NCBI GenBank assembly: GCA_014361095.1
Contig: JACIWF010000002.1
Span: forward strand, 1-35,382
Source: Hadesarchaea archaeon
GTDB lineage: Archaea; Hadarchaeota; Hadarchaeia; Hadarchaeales; Hadarchaeaceae
DNA: 35,382 bases
Direction: 5' to 3'
Of this stretch, positions 21,826-29,658 are shown piece by piece. Numbering within the stretch: position 1 is the first letter of the stretch; each line of letters opens with the position of its first letter. The position numbers were made by a program, and so were the translations under genes. The notes below the pieces were generated by a model that saw only the letters and a list, made by a program, of their open reading frames with translations, made no database searches and was not told the DNA's origin.

Positions 21826-22734
21826 TTACGTTATAGCTTCCTTTATCTTCTCCGATATAAGGATGGCTGCTTCCCTCTGGGCCTCATGAGTCGAGGCACC
21901 GATGTGCGGTGTCAGAATCACGTTCGGCAGCTTTAACAATGGGCTGTCAACCGGGGGCTCATGGGAAAAAACATCAAGGCATGCACCCGCAATTTTGCCG
22001 CTGCTCAGGGCCTCAACCAACGCGGTCTCATCAACGATTTCTCCCCGGGAAGTGTTGATCAGGACGGCGGTTGGCTTCATCAAACTGAGTTCCCTTTTTC
22101 CGATTAGGTGTCTGGTTTCCGGCGTCAGAGGCAAATGGATGGTCAAGTAATCCGATTGTTTAAGAATAGTATCTAAATCAACGTATTCACAGCCCGTCCT
22201 AGCGACAAATTCCGGATAGATCACGCAATCCTGGGCAACTATCTTCATGCCAAAGGCCATCGCAAGGGCACCGACTCTCTGCCCGATTTTGCCCGTTCCC
22301 ACGATGCCTAAGGTCTTTCCACGCAGTTCCGTACCCATCAACTCCGATTTCAGCCATTTTCCCTGCTTCATGCTGGAATCGGCTTGGGGTAAACGTCTGG
22401 CCCAAGCCAGCATTAAACCCATCACCAGCTCGGCTACGGCCTCTGTCGGAGCCTCTGGGGTGTTCAGAACCTTTATTCCCTTGGCCCTGGCCGCCTCAAC
22501 ATCGATGTTATCGATGCCCGCTCCGGCCCTACCAATTATGCGGAGATTTTTGCCTGCCTCGATGACCTCTCTCGTCACCTTGGTCGCACTTCTAACGACT
22601 AAGACTTCGTAATCCTTGATGCGCTCGATGAGCTCTGAGTGCTTAATCCCAAAGGCGAGGTGCACATTGGCCACTTCCTTAAGCCGCCTGATGCCCTCCT
22701 CATCTATCTTATCCGTAACCAAAATATTCACCAT
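21826..22734 (-). CDS. serA: D-3-phosphoglycerate dehydrogenase (short form)
   Basis: This 302-residue D-isomer 2-hydroxyacid dehydrogenase has the NAD motif GIVGTGKIGQRVGALA (about 143-158), the catalytic arginine in INTSRGEIVDE and the catalytic histidine in LTPHIGAST near the end. It lacks the C-terminal ASB and ACT domains of long SerA enzymes, so serine feedback through ACT is not expected. The first residues, MVNILVTDKIDEEGIRRLK, and the substrate-loop sequence are typical of archaeal SerA. Its product, 3-phosphohydroxypyruvate, leads to phosphoserine, the amino acid used by SepS downstream. The two are 9 kb apart on the same strand. Confidence 0.9.
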   Translation of the reverse strand: MVNILVTDKIDEEGIRRLKEVANVHLAFGIKHSELIERIKDYEVLVVRSATKVTREVIEAGKNLRIIGRAGAGIDNIDVEAARAKGIKVLNTPEAPTEAVAELVMGLMLAWARRLPQADSSMKQGKWLKSELMGTELRGKTLGIVGTGKIGQRVGALAMAFGMKIVAQDCVIYPEFVARTGCEYVDLDTILKQSDYLTIHLPLTPETRHLIGKRELSLMKPTAVLINTSRGEIVDETALVEALSSGKIAGACLDVFSHEPPVDSPLLKLPNVILTPHIGASTHEAQREAAILISEKIKEAIT

Positions 22735-22796
22735 TTTACCACACCATCCTAACTAAACGTTGTCTAATTTATAGCCGTTGCATATAAAATCTAAGG

Positions 22797-23999
22797 TCAG
22801 CGCCCCAGAGTAGAAACTATCTTGATGATATCTCCATCATTCAGCTGATAGTTCTCCCCAAGCCTACGTTTCGTCCTAACATCGATGGCATATAGAAAGG
22901 ACTCGCCTAAATCCGTGTGAATTGTGTAGGCAAACTCCCTTACGGTGGTTCCTTGGCGAACAAGAAAAGCATCGGGCAGAACGTTGCCGTTTTTGTCGGT
23001 TAGCTTTTGCTCATCATCAACGGGATAAACTACTATCAGTTTCAGGAGTTCATAAACTGCCTTGTCGACCACCTGCTGCACACCTGTCGAACCGAACTTT
23101 TTCAATAACGCCGATATTTTTTCCAGCGCCATCTTTTGTTGTTCGTTTAATAGTTCCGGCTTTAACAACCTGAACTCTGGATCTCCCGGAACGTATTCAA
23201 CTATGCCCCTTTCCGCTGCTCGCCTCAAGATCAACTCGGCCTCTGAGCAAGTTGGCACCACGATATAGCCGCGCTTACTCAACCGATCGATGTTCTCTTC
23301 TGCGGTTGGAACGTCGGATTTATTTGCCGCGATTATTATTGGCTTGCTGACCTTCCGCAACTCGGCCACAAACCTGAGCAGATCATCGGCGGTCCATTTT
23401 TCTGGATTAGAGTGGTCAACGGATGCTAGTTTGAAGGCCTCAGCAACATGGCTGAGCTTTATTCCTAACCCGCTGAGGCGCCCCGCTATCTCCTTCACCA
23501 GATCCAGCCTTTCATACTTAGCCCGGCGCGCAAATTTCGGCCAGTCCTTGGAAAGCAGCCCCCTGATCCACATGGCAATCTCAACCTCAAGAAAATCTAT
23601 GTCCTTTAGCGGATCGTGAGTGCCGGGAGGACAGGGTCTTCCTTCGGCATCGGTTGCCCCGGAAGCATCAATTATGTGAATCAGGGCCGCGGCCATACGT
23701 AGATTGTCCAAAAATCTATTCCCCAGCCCCCTCCCCATATGCGCGCCTTCAACTAGACCGGCCACGTCTATGACCCTTACCGGAACATGGCGAACCCCGT
23801 TGATACACCGAGAGTTCTGCGGATTGCAGGTCAAGTTGAACTCTCGACAGGGGCATTTGCTTCTAACATAGGTGACGCCCACGTTTGCATCAATCGTGGT
23901 GAAGGGATATCCGGCCACTGGAGCATTAGCTAAAGTTAAAGCATTGAAAAATGTCGTCTTTCCTGTGTTGGGTTTGCCGACCAGTCCCAGCTCAAGCAC
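22797..23999 (-). CDS. YchF/OLA1-like GTPase with TGS domain
   Basis: This 400-residue P-loop NTPase has G1 at GLVGKPNTGKTTFFNALT (residues 5-22), G3 in VRVIDVAGLVEGAHMGRGLGNRF and G4 as ANKSD. A cysteine-rich insert, CPCREFNLTCNPQNSRC, follows the G2 region, and a C-terminal TGS domain begins near residue 335 and ends DGDIIKIVSTLGR. This is the archaeal COG0012-like lineage. The family binds ribosomes or associates with translation. The G4 being NKSD rather than NxxE suggests GTP preference, unlike bacterial YchF. The start is GTG at 23997-23999, 2 nt after the DUF2095 gene. Confidence 0.92.
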   Translation of the reverse strand: MLELGLVGKPNTGKTTFFNALTLANAPVAGYPFTTIDANVGVTYVRSKCPCREFNLTCNPQNSRCINGVRHVPVRVIDVAGLVEGAHMGRGLGNRFLDNLRMAAALIHIIDASGATDAEGRPCPPGTHDPLKDIDFLEVEIAMWIRGLLSKDWPKFARRAKYERLDLVKEIAGRLSGLGIKLSHVAEAFKLASVDHSNPEKWTADDLLRFVAELRKVSKPIIIAANKSDVPTAEENIDRLSKRGYIVVPTCSEAELILRRAAERGIVEYVPGDPEFRLLKPELLNEQQKMALEKISALLKKFGSTGVQQVVDKAVYELLKLIVVYPVDDEQKLTDKNGNVLPDAFLVRQGTTVREFAYTIHTDLGESFLYAIDVRTKRRLGENYQLNDGDIIKIVSTLGR

Positions 24000-24001
24000 A
24001 A

Positions 24002-24343
24002 TTAACCCTTCGCAACTCGATCATAATAGCCCGGATCCTTGTGGCTACCAAAGCTATTCAATCCACGCTCCACCAGTTGCCTTCGGAGCTTTTTAGCATA
24101 ATCCACATCTATCTCATTTCTGCCCTCAAGATAATTTATTATCTCTAGCGCCTGTTCCTCGGTAGAGCATCTGCGGATGAAATCCACTGCCGTCGGTGTG
24201 AACCCGTATCCTGAAGATGCTGCTCTCTCGCCCTCGTCAACCGTGCTTCTGACGGCGTTTATCCTGATCCCCCCTTTCCCTCCAAGCTCCCGGGCCAGGT
24301 TCGGATATTTCTTCCTAAACTCTTCCTCAGAATATTCGCCCAT
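24002..24343 (-). CDS. DUF2095 family protein
   Basis: This 113-residue archaeal protein matches DUF2095: EEFRKKYPNLARELGG at the start, a GYGFTPTAVDFIRRCSTEEQALEIINYLE middle, and YAKKLRRQLVERGLNSFGSHKDPGYY near the end. No function is known, and no catalytic or metal motif is visible. It is coupled to its neighbours: 1 nt after the GlmU-like stop and 2 nt before the YchF-like GTPase. Adjacent translation-associated genes hint at a conserved neighbourhood, nothing more. Confidence 0.88.
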   Translation of the reverse strand: MGEYSEEEFRKKYPNLARELGGKGGIRINAVRSTVDEGERAASSGYGFTPTAVDFIRRCSTEEQALEIINYLEGRNEIDVDYAKKLRRQLVERGLNSFGSHKDPGYYDRVAKG

Positions 24344-24344
24344 T

Positions 24345-25637
24345 TTACCACCCTGTCTTTCTGGGCCACTTATGTCTCTTGATCACCGGCTCGGCTATCA
24401 CTAGTGTGTTTGGTTGAACGTCCGTGTAAACAACCGCCCCCGGACCAACCGCAGCATTTGGACCAATCTTAACCCCAGGATTGATCATGCAATTAACTCC
24501 GGTTTTGACATCGTCCCCAATCACCGTTCCGAGCTTTTTCCTTCCCGTGTTGACGATTCTTCCGCTAACCTTCATCTTCACCGCGCTCTCATCCAGACGC
24601 AGATTGGCGATGGTAGTGCCGGCCCCTAGGTTGCATCTGCTGCCGATGATGCTGTCACCGACGTAGGAAAGATGTGCCACATGGGTGTGATCCATGATGA
24701 TGCTGTTCTTTATCTCAACTCCATTGCCAATCCTGACGTGGTCACCAACGCTAGTGGAAGGGCGGATGAAGCAATTCGGCCCGATATCGCAGTTTTTGCC
24801 AATGTAGGTCGGGCCTTCGATGTAGGAACCGGACCTGATTCTCGTGCCCTCACCCACATACACATTCGGCTCAATGTAAACTCCATGTTCGATCTTGCCG
24901 TGAATCTCCCCTTTCAGGTTCCTGAGGAAGTATTCGTTAGCCAAAAGCAGGTCCCAAGGTCTGCCGATGTCGGCCCAGAGCTCCAGCGGGAAGGTGTACA
25001 CGCCGCCGCCCTCATCTATCATCATTTTAATCGAAGTGGTAATTTCATACTCGCCTCGCTTTGATTTCTTCGTCCTCCTGATGGCGTCAAAAATTATGGG
25101 ATCAAAGAGGTATATGCCTGCGTTAGCCAATCTGCTCTTAACCCGCTTGGGCTTTTCAACTATATCCACTACCTTGTCACCATCGGCAAAAACGATGCCG
25201 AACTGAGCTGGATCCTCAACCTCGATGATACCCATTAGGCAGGAAAAGTTTTTACCTTCACCCAACTGTCGGTAACGGACGATGAAATTATTTAAAGACT
25301 CCTGATCCACCAAAGTATCCCCGTTCATGACCAAAAAGCGCTCCCCGCCCACGAAATCCTCAGCCAGCGAGACAGCATTGGCGGTTCCTAAGAGTTCCTT
25401 CTGATGCAAATATTCCACACGGACTCCAAAGCCCGAGCCATCACCATACCGTTCCATTATCTGGTCCTTGCCGAAGCCGACAACCATCGCGATGCTACCG
25501 ACGCCGGCGTTGCGGAGAAGGGATACCACATGGTCGAGAGCAGGCTTGCCCGCCACCGGTAGAAGGAACTTGGGTTTGGTGAACGTCAACGGTCTCATCC
25601 TAGTGCCTAAGCCCGCCGCCAGGATAACTGCCTTCAT
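24345..25637 (-). CDS. Bifunctional sugar-1-phosphate nucleotidylyltransferase/acetyltransferase (GlmU-like)
   Basis: This protein of about 430 residues has an N-terminal nucleotidyltransferase domain (MKAVILAAGLGTRMRPLTFTKPK, FLVMNGDTL, VDIVEKP) and a C-terminal left-handed beta-helix of hexapeptide repeats (from about 255: YIEPNVYVGEGTRI, IGPNCFI, VRIGNGVEIKN, and GAGTTIANLR). Archaeal relatives make UDP-GlcNAc, UDP-GalNAc or dTDP-glucose. Which one cannot be told. I chose the ATG at 25635-25637, which starts exactly at MKAVILAAG. An upstream in-frame extension of about 59 codons is open but looks non-coding. The GlmM gene lies at 27676. Confidence 0.92.
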   Translation of the reverse strand: MKAVILAAGLGTRMRPLTFTKPKFLLPVAGKPALDHVVSLLRNAGVGSIAMVVGFGKDQIMERYGDGSGFGVRVEYLHQKELLGTANAVSLAEDFVGGERFLVMNGDTLVDQESLNNFIVRYRQLGEGKNFSCLMGIIEVEDPAQFGIVFADGDKVVDIVEKPKRVKSRLANAGIYLFDPIIFDAIRRTKKSKRGEYEITTSIKMMIDEGGGVYTFPLELWADIGRPWDLLLANEYFLRNLKGEIHGKIEHGVYIEPNVYVGEGTRIRSGSYIEGPTYIGKNCDIGPNCFIRPSTSVGDHVRIGNGVEIKNSIIMDHTHVAHLSYVGDSIIGSRCNLGAGTTIANLRLDESAVKMKVSGRIVNTGRKKLGTVIGDDVKTGVNCMINPGVKIGPNAAVGPGAVVYTDVQPNTLVIAEPVIKRHKWPRKTGW

Positions 25638-25720
25638 CTTTATCATCATTATTGTTGCAGCGGTGGCTAATAAAACGTAGAGAGGGATAAAAAAGTCCGG
25701 GATAAATGCCATTTCTTCCC

Positions 25721-25728
25721 TTATAAAC
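25721..25728 (+). promoter_or_regulatory. TATA-like element for the plus-strand unit at 25758
   Basis: The sequence CCCTTATAAACAA holds a good archaeal TATA (TTATAAAC). Transcription would begin about 25 nt downstream, near 25748, only about ten bases before the likely CTG start codon of the next gene. Confidence 0.5.
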
Positions 25729-25757
25729 AACCTGCCATTAAAGGAAGGGCGGGTAAC

Positions 25758-26087
25758 CTGAAGCTCGTCCATTACCAGACCCTCGAGGCTGTTACTCCCG
25801 ACGAGCTGAGGCAACTGATCAGGATAAAGGAGAAGTTCAACGAAAACAGAAATTACTGGGAACGCATCAAGCTCTGGCGAAAATCGGACATCTTGGACCG
25901 GTTGGAACCAGACGGTGCGAGGTGGGGATTTTCCAGGGTAAAAAACGAGGGCGACAAAAAGGCACTTTTATCGGTTCTCAAGACGATGTCCCAAGCGACG
26001 CCCCGGCTAACTTGGATCATGTACGATGAATCTAACGGCGGTCATGAGCTGGTGCTGAAGGGCGGCTCGTCGGTGGGCAGCGGTTAA
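25758..26087 (+). CDS. Unknown 109-residue protein, probable CTG start
   Basis: The open frame reads MKLVHYQTLEAVTPDELRQL at its start when the CTG at 25758-25760 is taken as initiator. It continues KEKFNENRNYWERIKLW and ends KGGSSVGSG. The protein is rich in charged residues and has an N-terminal helical part. I do not recognise a family. No ATG, GTG or TTG lies in frame between the nearby promoter and 25893, where a TTG would give a clipped 64-residue product. The frame upstream carries natural-looking protein sequence, so the longer form is preferred. Alternatives are an ATT start at 25737 or a sequencing error hiding a normal start. It is followed by an HhH protein on the same strand. Confidence 0.6.
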   Translation: MKLVHYQTLEAVTPDELRQLIRIKEKFNENRNYWERIKLWRKSDILDRLEPDGARWGFSRVKNEGDKKALLSVLKTMSQATPRLTWIMYDESNGGHELVLKGGSSVGSG

Positions 26088-26203
26088 TTTATGCCAAGTG
26101 ACGGTATTTTTTAGTCCAGTTTCTTTGACTTTTTTAAGAAGATTCCATCACACATCACCGGAAAAGAAATTAAAACAGCGTATCTCAATTTTGGTACGAT
26201 TGG

Positions 26204-26890
26204 ATGGCACTCCTGAAGAAAATTGTCGACAGCTATATGAGAAAGGTCGTCGGTGTTAAAACACTCTGCAACAGGTGCCTCAGTACAAAAAGATGGGGAG
26301 GCAACGTGGTGCTAATGGTTGTGGACGCGGCCTTTACCTCCATTGGGTTGAACTATTTCACCGCGGTTGTACCCAAAGTCGAAGAGTTCAATCAGAAATT
26401 TGTGAAAACGGGAAAGATAAAAGACCTCTCCGACCTTGCTAAGGCGGATATTAACGAACTCAGAAAAGTGTGGCGCAACGTGAGGTCATGGAAAGTTGCC
26501 CAAGAAATCGCCTCCTATCTATCCACGTTGGGTGACGACAGAACTGCCCTCCGAAGCTGGGCGAAAAGTTCCCGTCTTGAAAAGTGGTGGGAAGATCCGA
26601 TCGGTAGAATCAAAGGAGTCGGCTTGATCACCTTTCAATATCTCCGGATGATGGGCGGCGTCGATACCGTGATGCCGGACAAAATTGTCAAGCGAGTGAT
26701 TAACGAAATTTTGGCGCTTGCCGGCGAGCCACCGGTAACCGACGACAGGGGATTTATTAAAAAGGCCGAAGAGGTTGCCATCGCCTGCGGATACCGGCCT
26801 ATAGAACTGTGCTGGATGACTTGGCTTGTCCAGCCGGAGGGTAAAATCATGAGAATGAAAAAGTACCGGAGTATATTTTCCAAAATATAA
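26204..26890 (+). CDS. HhH-GPD-like protein (DNA glycosylase-related), unknown
   Basis: This 228-residue helical protein has a central helix-hairpin-helix segment, DPIGRIKGVGLITFQYLRMMGG (131-152), followed by VDTVMPDKIVKRVINEIL. This aligns with the LPGVGRKTA...VDTHV region of endonuclease III/MutY-type glycosylases. D159 sits where the catalytic aspartate is expected. The lyase lysine position is I142, so AP-lyase activity is not expected. The C-terminal iron-sulfur cysteines are absent. The sequence CNRCLSTKRW (22-31) is an unusual N-terminal cysteine pair. A base-excision or alkylation glycosylase, or a structural HhH DNA-binding protein, would fit. It is not a recognised named family by eye. 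It lies between an unknown gene and a TatD-family gene. Confidence 0.65.
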   Translation: MALLKKIVDSYMRKVVGVKTLCNRCLSTKRWGGNVVLMVVDAAFTSIGLNYFTAVVPKVEEFNQKFVKTGKIKDLSDLAKADINELRKVWRNVRSWKVAQEIASYLSTLGDDRTALRSWAKSSRLEKWWEDPIGRIKGVGLITFQYLRMMGGVDTVMPDKIVKRVINEILALAGEPPVTDDRGFIKKAEEVAIACGYRPIELCWMTWLVQPEGKIMRMKKYRSIFSKI

Positions 26891-26939
26891 ACAGGTTAAA
26901 CTGATAAATCTTTGACGATTGAGAACTTTTGGTAATCAG

Positions 26940-27674
26940 ATGAAGTTGGTAGACTGTCACGCCCACCTTGAAGAAGTACCGGAGCTTGACCTTGAAATCG
27001 GAAGAGCCAGGGCAAACGGTGTAGAGGCCATCATAGCAGTTGGCTCTGATAAAAAATCCAACGAAGCCGTGCTGCGGATTTCCGAGAATTACCCAAACTA
27101 CATCTACCCTGCTCTTGGACTGCATCCGTGGAACTTGCGCGACCAAATCGACGAAGAAATACAATTCATCGAGAAAAACATTGAAAGATGCATCGCACTC
27201 GGTGAGGTGGGGCTGGATTTCAAATATCAAACCCCCAAAGATCTGCAGATAAAAGCCTTCGCCCGCATACTTGACCTGTCACAACGCTACGATAAACCTA
27301 TCATCGTGCACTCCCGCTGGGCTTGGCGCGAGGCATTTGAAATGGTCCAAGGAGCAGGGATCAAACGAGCTGTTTTTCACTGGTACAGTGGCCCGTTGGA
27401 TGTTCTGCGGGAAATTCTTGCGCACGAATATTATCTTTCGGCCACCCCTGCGGCTGAATTCAGCGAGGCACACCGAATGGCAATAAAAGAGGCGCCGCTC
27501 GAAAGGCTTTTGCTGGAAACTGATTCTCCGGTAAAATATCGCGGCGTTGCTTCCACGCCCAGTCACGTTCTCAAAACGCTGAAGGCCGTGGCAAAGCTGA
27601 AGGGAGTAGCTGAAACAGAAGTGGCTGAAATAACGACTAAAAACGCTGGGAAAGTCTTTGGAATTAAAATTTAA
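26940..27674 (+). CDS. TatD family metal-dependent hydrolase
   Basis: This 244-residue TIM-barrel hydrolase has the metal residues of the family: DCHAHL (H7, H9 numbered from this ATG), GEVGLDF (glutamate), PIIVHSR, VFHWYSG and LLETDSPV. TatD proteins are Mg-dependent DNases/3'-5' exonucleases. Archaeal homologues also include D-aminoacyl-tRNA hydrolase-like members. I chose the ATG at 26940-26942 behind GGTAATC. A TTG at 26919 in frame would add seven residues. It is the last gene of the short plus-strand group. Its stop lies 1 nt from the convergent GlmM stop. Confidence 0.9.
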   Translation: MKLVDCHAHLEEVPELDLEIGRARANGVEAIIAVGSDKKSNEAVLRISENYPNYIYPALGLHPWNLRDQIDEEIQFIEKNIERCIALGEVGLDFKYQTPKDLQIKAFARILDLSQRYDKPIIVHSRWAWREAFEMVQGAGIKRAVFHWYSGPLDVLREILAHEYYLSATPAAEFSEAHRMAIKEAPLERLLLETDSPVKYRGVASTPSHVLKTLKAVAKLKGVAETEVAEITTKNAGKVFGIKI

Positions 27675-27675
27675 T

Positions 27676-29025
27676 TTAACGCATCCTCTTTAAAACCTTC
27701 GCCGCTTTCTTCAGAATCTCCTCTGCGCGGCCAGGAGTTCTCGCCTCAGCTGTCAACCGTATGTACGGCTCAGTGCCCGACGCCCTGACCAGCACCCAGC
27801 CATCCAACAGCTCCACCCTAACTCCGTCAACTTTGAGGACACCGATCGTCTCACTGAATTCCTTGACTAGCTTCTTAGAAACTGCGGACATCACCTTGGC
27901 CTTCTTCTCCTCCGGGCAGGCAAGCTTCTCACGGAGCATGTAGTACTGCGGCAGGGGTTCGAGAAGCTCCGAAATCTTCTTTTCGGAAACGTCCAAAAGT
28001 TCCAAAACCTTCAACGCGCCAAGCAGACCTTCGGGAGCCATGCTGAAGCGCGGGAAAATCCAGGCACCGCAGGGCTCACCACCGAACACGGCACCGCGAC
28101 GATTGATCTCAGCCGCAACGCTAACATCACCGACTTTAGTTCTGACGACCTTGCCCCCGCCATTGACCACAACTTCGTCAACAACTTTGGAGGCATCGAC
28201 GGTGGTAACTATCACGTCGCCTTTTTTAGTCAGCTGGCTTGAGGCCACTATTGCCAGAACTTCATCTCCTGAAGCTACTGAACCATTCTCGCTGACGATT
28301 ACAACCCTGTCTGCGTCACCATCGTGGGCGATACCCAAATCGGACTCCGTTGACCTCACCACCCGGCACAGCTCGACCAGATTCTCTGAGCTGGGTTCAA
28401 GCGGTCGCCCCGGAAAAAGCCCATCGGGTTGAGAGTTCAAGGAGATCACCTTACAGCCGGCCTCTCGAAGCATCCTTGGGGTCACTAGTGAGGCTGCCCC
28501 GTTCCCGCAATCAACCACGACTTTATAATCGCGAGAAAGTTGAACTGTACCGACAAGAGCCTCAATATAATCTTCTAAAATATCCAGATCTTCCACTTCG
28601 CCGATTTCCTTCCAAGATGCCTGACGCCACTTTTTTCCAAAATAAATCCTCTCCACTTTGCTCTCTAGTCCAGGCGTATACGCCATCCCAGAGGAATCAA
28701 AGAACTTCACCCCGTTGTACTCAGGTGGGTTGTGAGAAGCCGTAATCATCGCGCCTGCCTTTGCCCGCAAACTTTTAACGGCAAAGCTGACCGCCGGCGT
28801 TGGCACCACACCCAAGCGCTTTACATCACAGCCTCCGGAAAGCAGACCGGAAATCAAACACCCCTCAAGCATGTCACTTGACGTTCTAGGATCTTTACCC
28901 ACCACGACGGTTCCAGAATTGCCCAGCAGAGAGGCAAGAGATTGTCCCAGACCGATAACAATTTCTGGGGTGATCTGTTTTCCCACCAGCCCGCGAACTC
29001 CGGAGGTTCCGAAGAGCCGCCCCAT
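27676..29025 (-). CDS. glmM: Phosphoglucosamine mutase (GlmM family)
   Basis: This 449-residue alpha-D-phosphohexomutase has LFGTSGVRGL at the start, the active-site serine loop AMITASHNPPEYNG (S97), the metal loop HDGDADRV, the sugar-binding loop FGGEPCGAWIFP and the phosphate-binding end RASGTEPYIRLTAE. The ASGTEPYIR sequence and overall length fit GlmM or ManB-type archaeal enzymes that interconvert glucosamine or mannose 1- and 6-phosphates. I chose the ATG at 29023-29025 preceded by GGATGGT. A TTG four codons upstream is also open. It follows the eS1 gene after 24 nt. Confidence 0.92.
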   Translation of the reverse strand: MGRLFGTSGVRGLVGKQITPEIVIGLGQSLASLLGNSGTVVVGKDPRTSSDMLEGCLISGLLSGGCDVKRLGVVPTPAVSFAVKSLRAKAGAMITASHNPPEYNGVKFFDSSGMAYTPGLESKVERIYFGKKWRQASWKEIGEVEDLDILEDYIEALVGTVQLSRDYKVVVDCGNGAASLVTPRMLREAGCKVISLNSQPDGLFPGRPLEPSSENLVELCRVVRSTESDLGIAHDGDADRVVIVSENGSVASGDEVLAIVASSQLTKKGDVIVTTVDASKVVDEVVVNGGGKVVRTKVGDVSVAAEINRRGAVFGGEPCGAWIFPRFSMAPEGLLGALKVLELLDVSEKKISELLEPLPQYYMLREKLACPEEKKAKVMSAVSKKLVKEFSETIGVLKVDGVRVELLDGWVLVRASGTEPYIRLTAEARTPGRAEEILKKAAKVLKRMR

Positions 29026-29049
29026 GGGACCATCCAAATTAAAAATGAC

Positions 29050-29658
29050 CTACTGGCTCTTAACCTGCTCTGGAACCGGCCGGCTCAAGAGCTTGCTCTT
29101 GTAAACTTCAACCCTGCGAATGGGACAGTACTTCCTAGCCTCTTTATAGATGTCCGCTGAAAGTTTACCCAGCACCGCTTCCTGGACAAATTGATCCAAG
29201 GTTCTCTCGGCCGCTCTGGACTCAACCACTTTCCTCATGTCCTTGTGAATGAGGTCGAGCTTGGTGCTCTGAACTCGCCTGAGGGTGGTCACCATCGAGG
29301 TAATCCTGAGCTTGTAGCCATCCTTTGTGGTCACCGTCGCAATGTCATCAACTTTGCCAGCTCTCCTTCTGACCTGACTCCGGATATAGTCGCGGGCCAT
29401 CTCATGTCCAATGAAATCAGTCAGCGCTTGTCTATCTCTGACCTCCCTTACCTGAAAATACAGCTTGATGTGGGACTTGGAAAAATCCTCGATCAGATCC
29501 CCGAGCGTGGTCTCAAAGACGCGTCCCACCAGCTGTTCAGGCTCTGAAGCCAGAGTTTCCCCGATCTTCTGGCTGCCAAACATCGGGGGCGCCACTACCT
29601 CGAACCACCCCTTCTCCCGCCAGCTTTTCTTCACTATTCGCTTTTTTTCCTCCGCCAT
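29050..29658 (-). CDS. rps3ae: Ribosomal protein eS1 (S3Ae)
   Basis: This 202-residue basic small-subunit protein begins MAEEKKRIVKKSWREKGWFEVVAPPMFG and has TTLGDLIEDFSKSHIKLYFQVRE and DGYKLRITSMVTTLRRVQSTK, all core eS1 sequences. Its start overlaps the serS stop (TAATG). In many archaea a Pcc1-family gene and RecJ lie next to this gene. Here flavodoxin and SerRS lie between them. Confidence 0.96.
   Translation of the reverse strand: MAEEKKRIVKKSWREKGWFEVVAPPMFGSQKIGETLASEPEQLVGRVFETTLGDLIEDFSKSHIKLYFQVREVRDRQALTDFIGHEMARDYIRSQVRRRAGKVDDIATVTTKDGYKLRITSMVTTLRRVQSTKLDLIHKDMRKVVESRAAERTLDQFVQEAVLGKLSADIYKEARKYCPIRRVEVYKSKLLSRPVPEQVKSQ

Noticed and set aside
25638..25814. A 59-codon N-terminal extension of the GlmU-like protein
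   Set aside because: The extension overlaps the divergent promoter and the start of the plus-strand gene and has no homology to the family. MKAVILAAG is the normal start.
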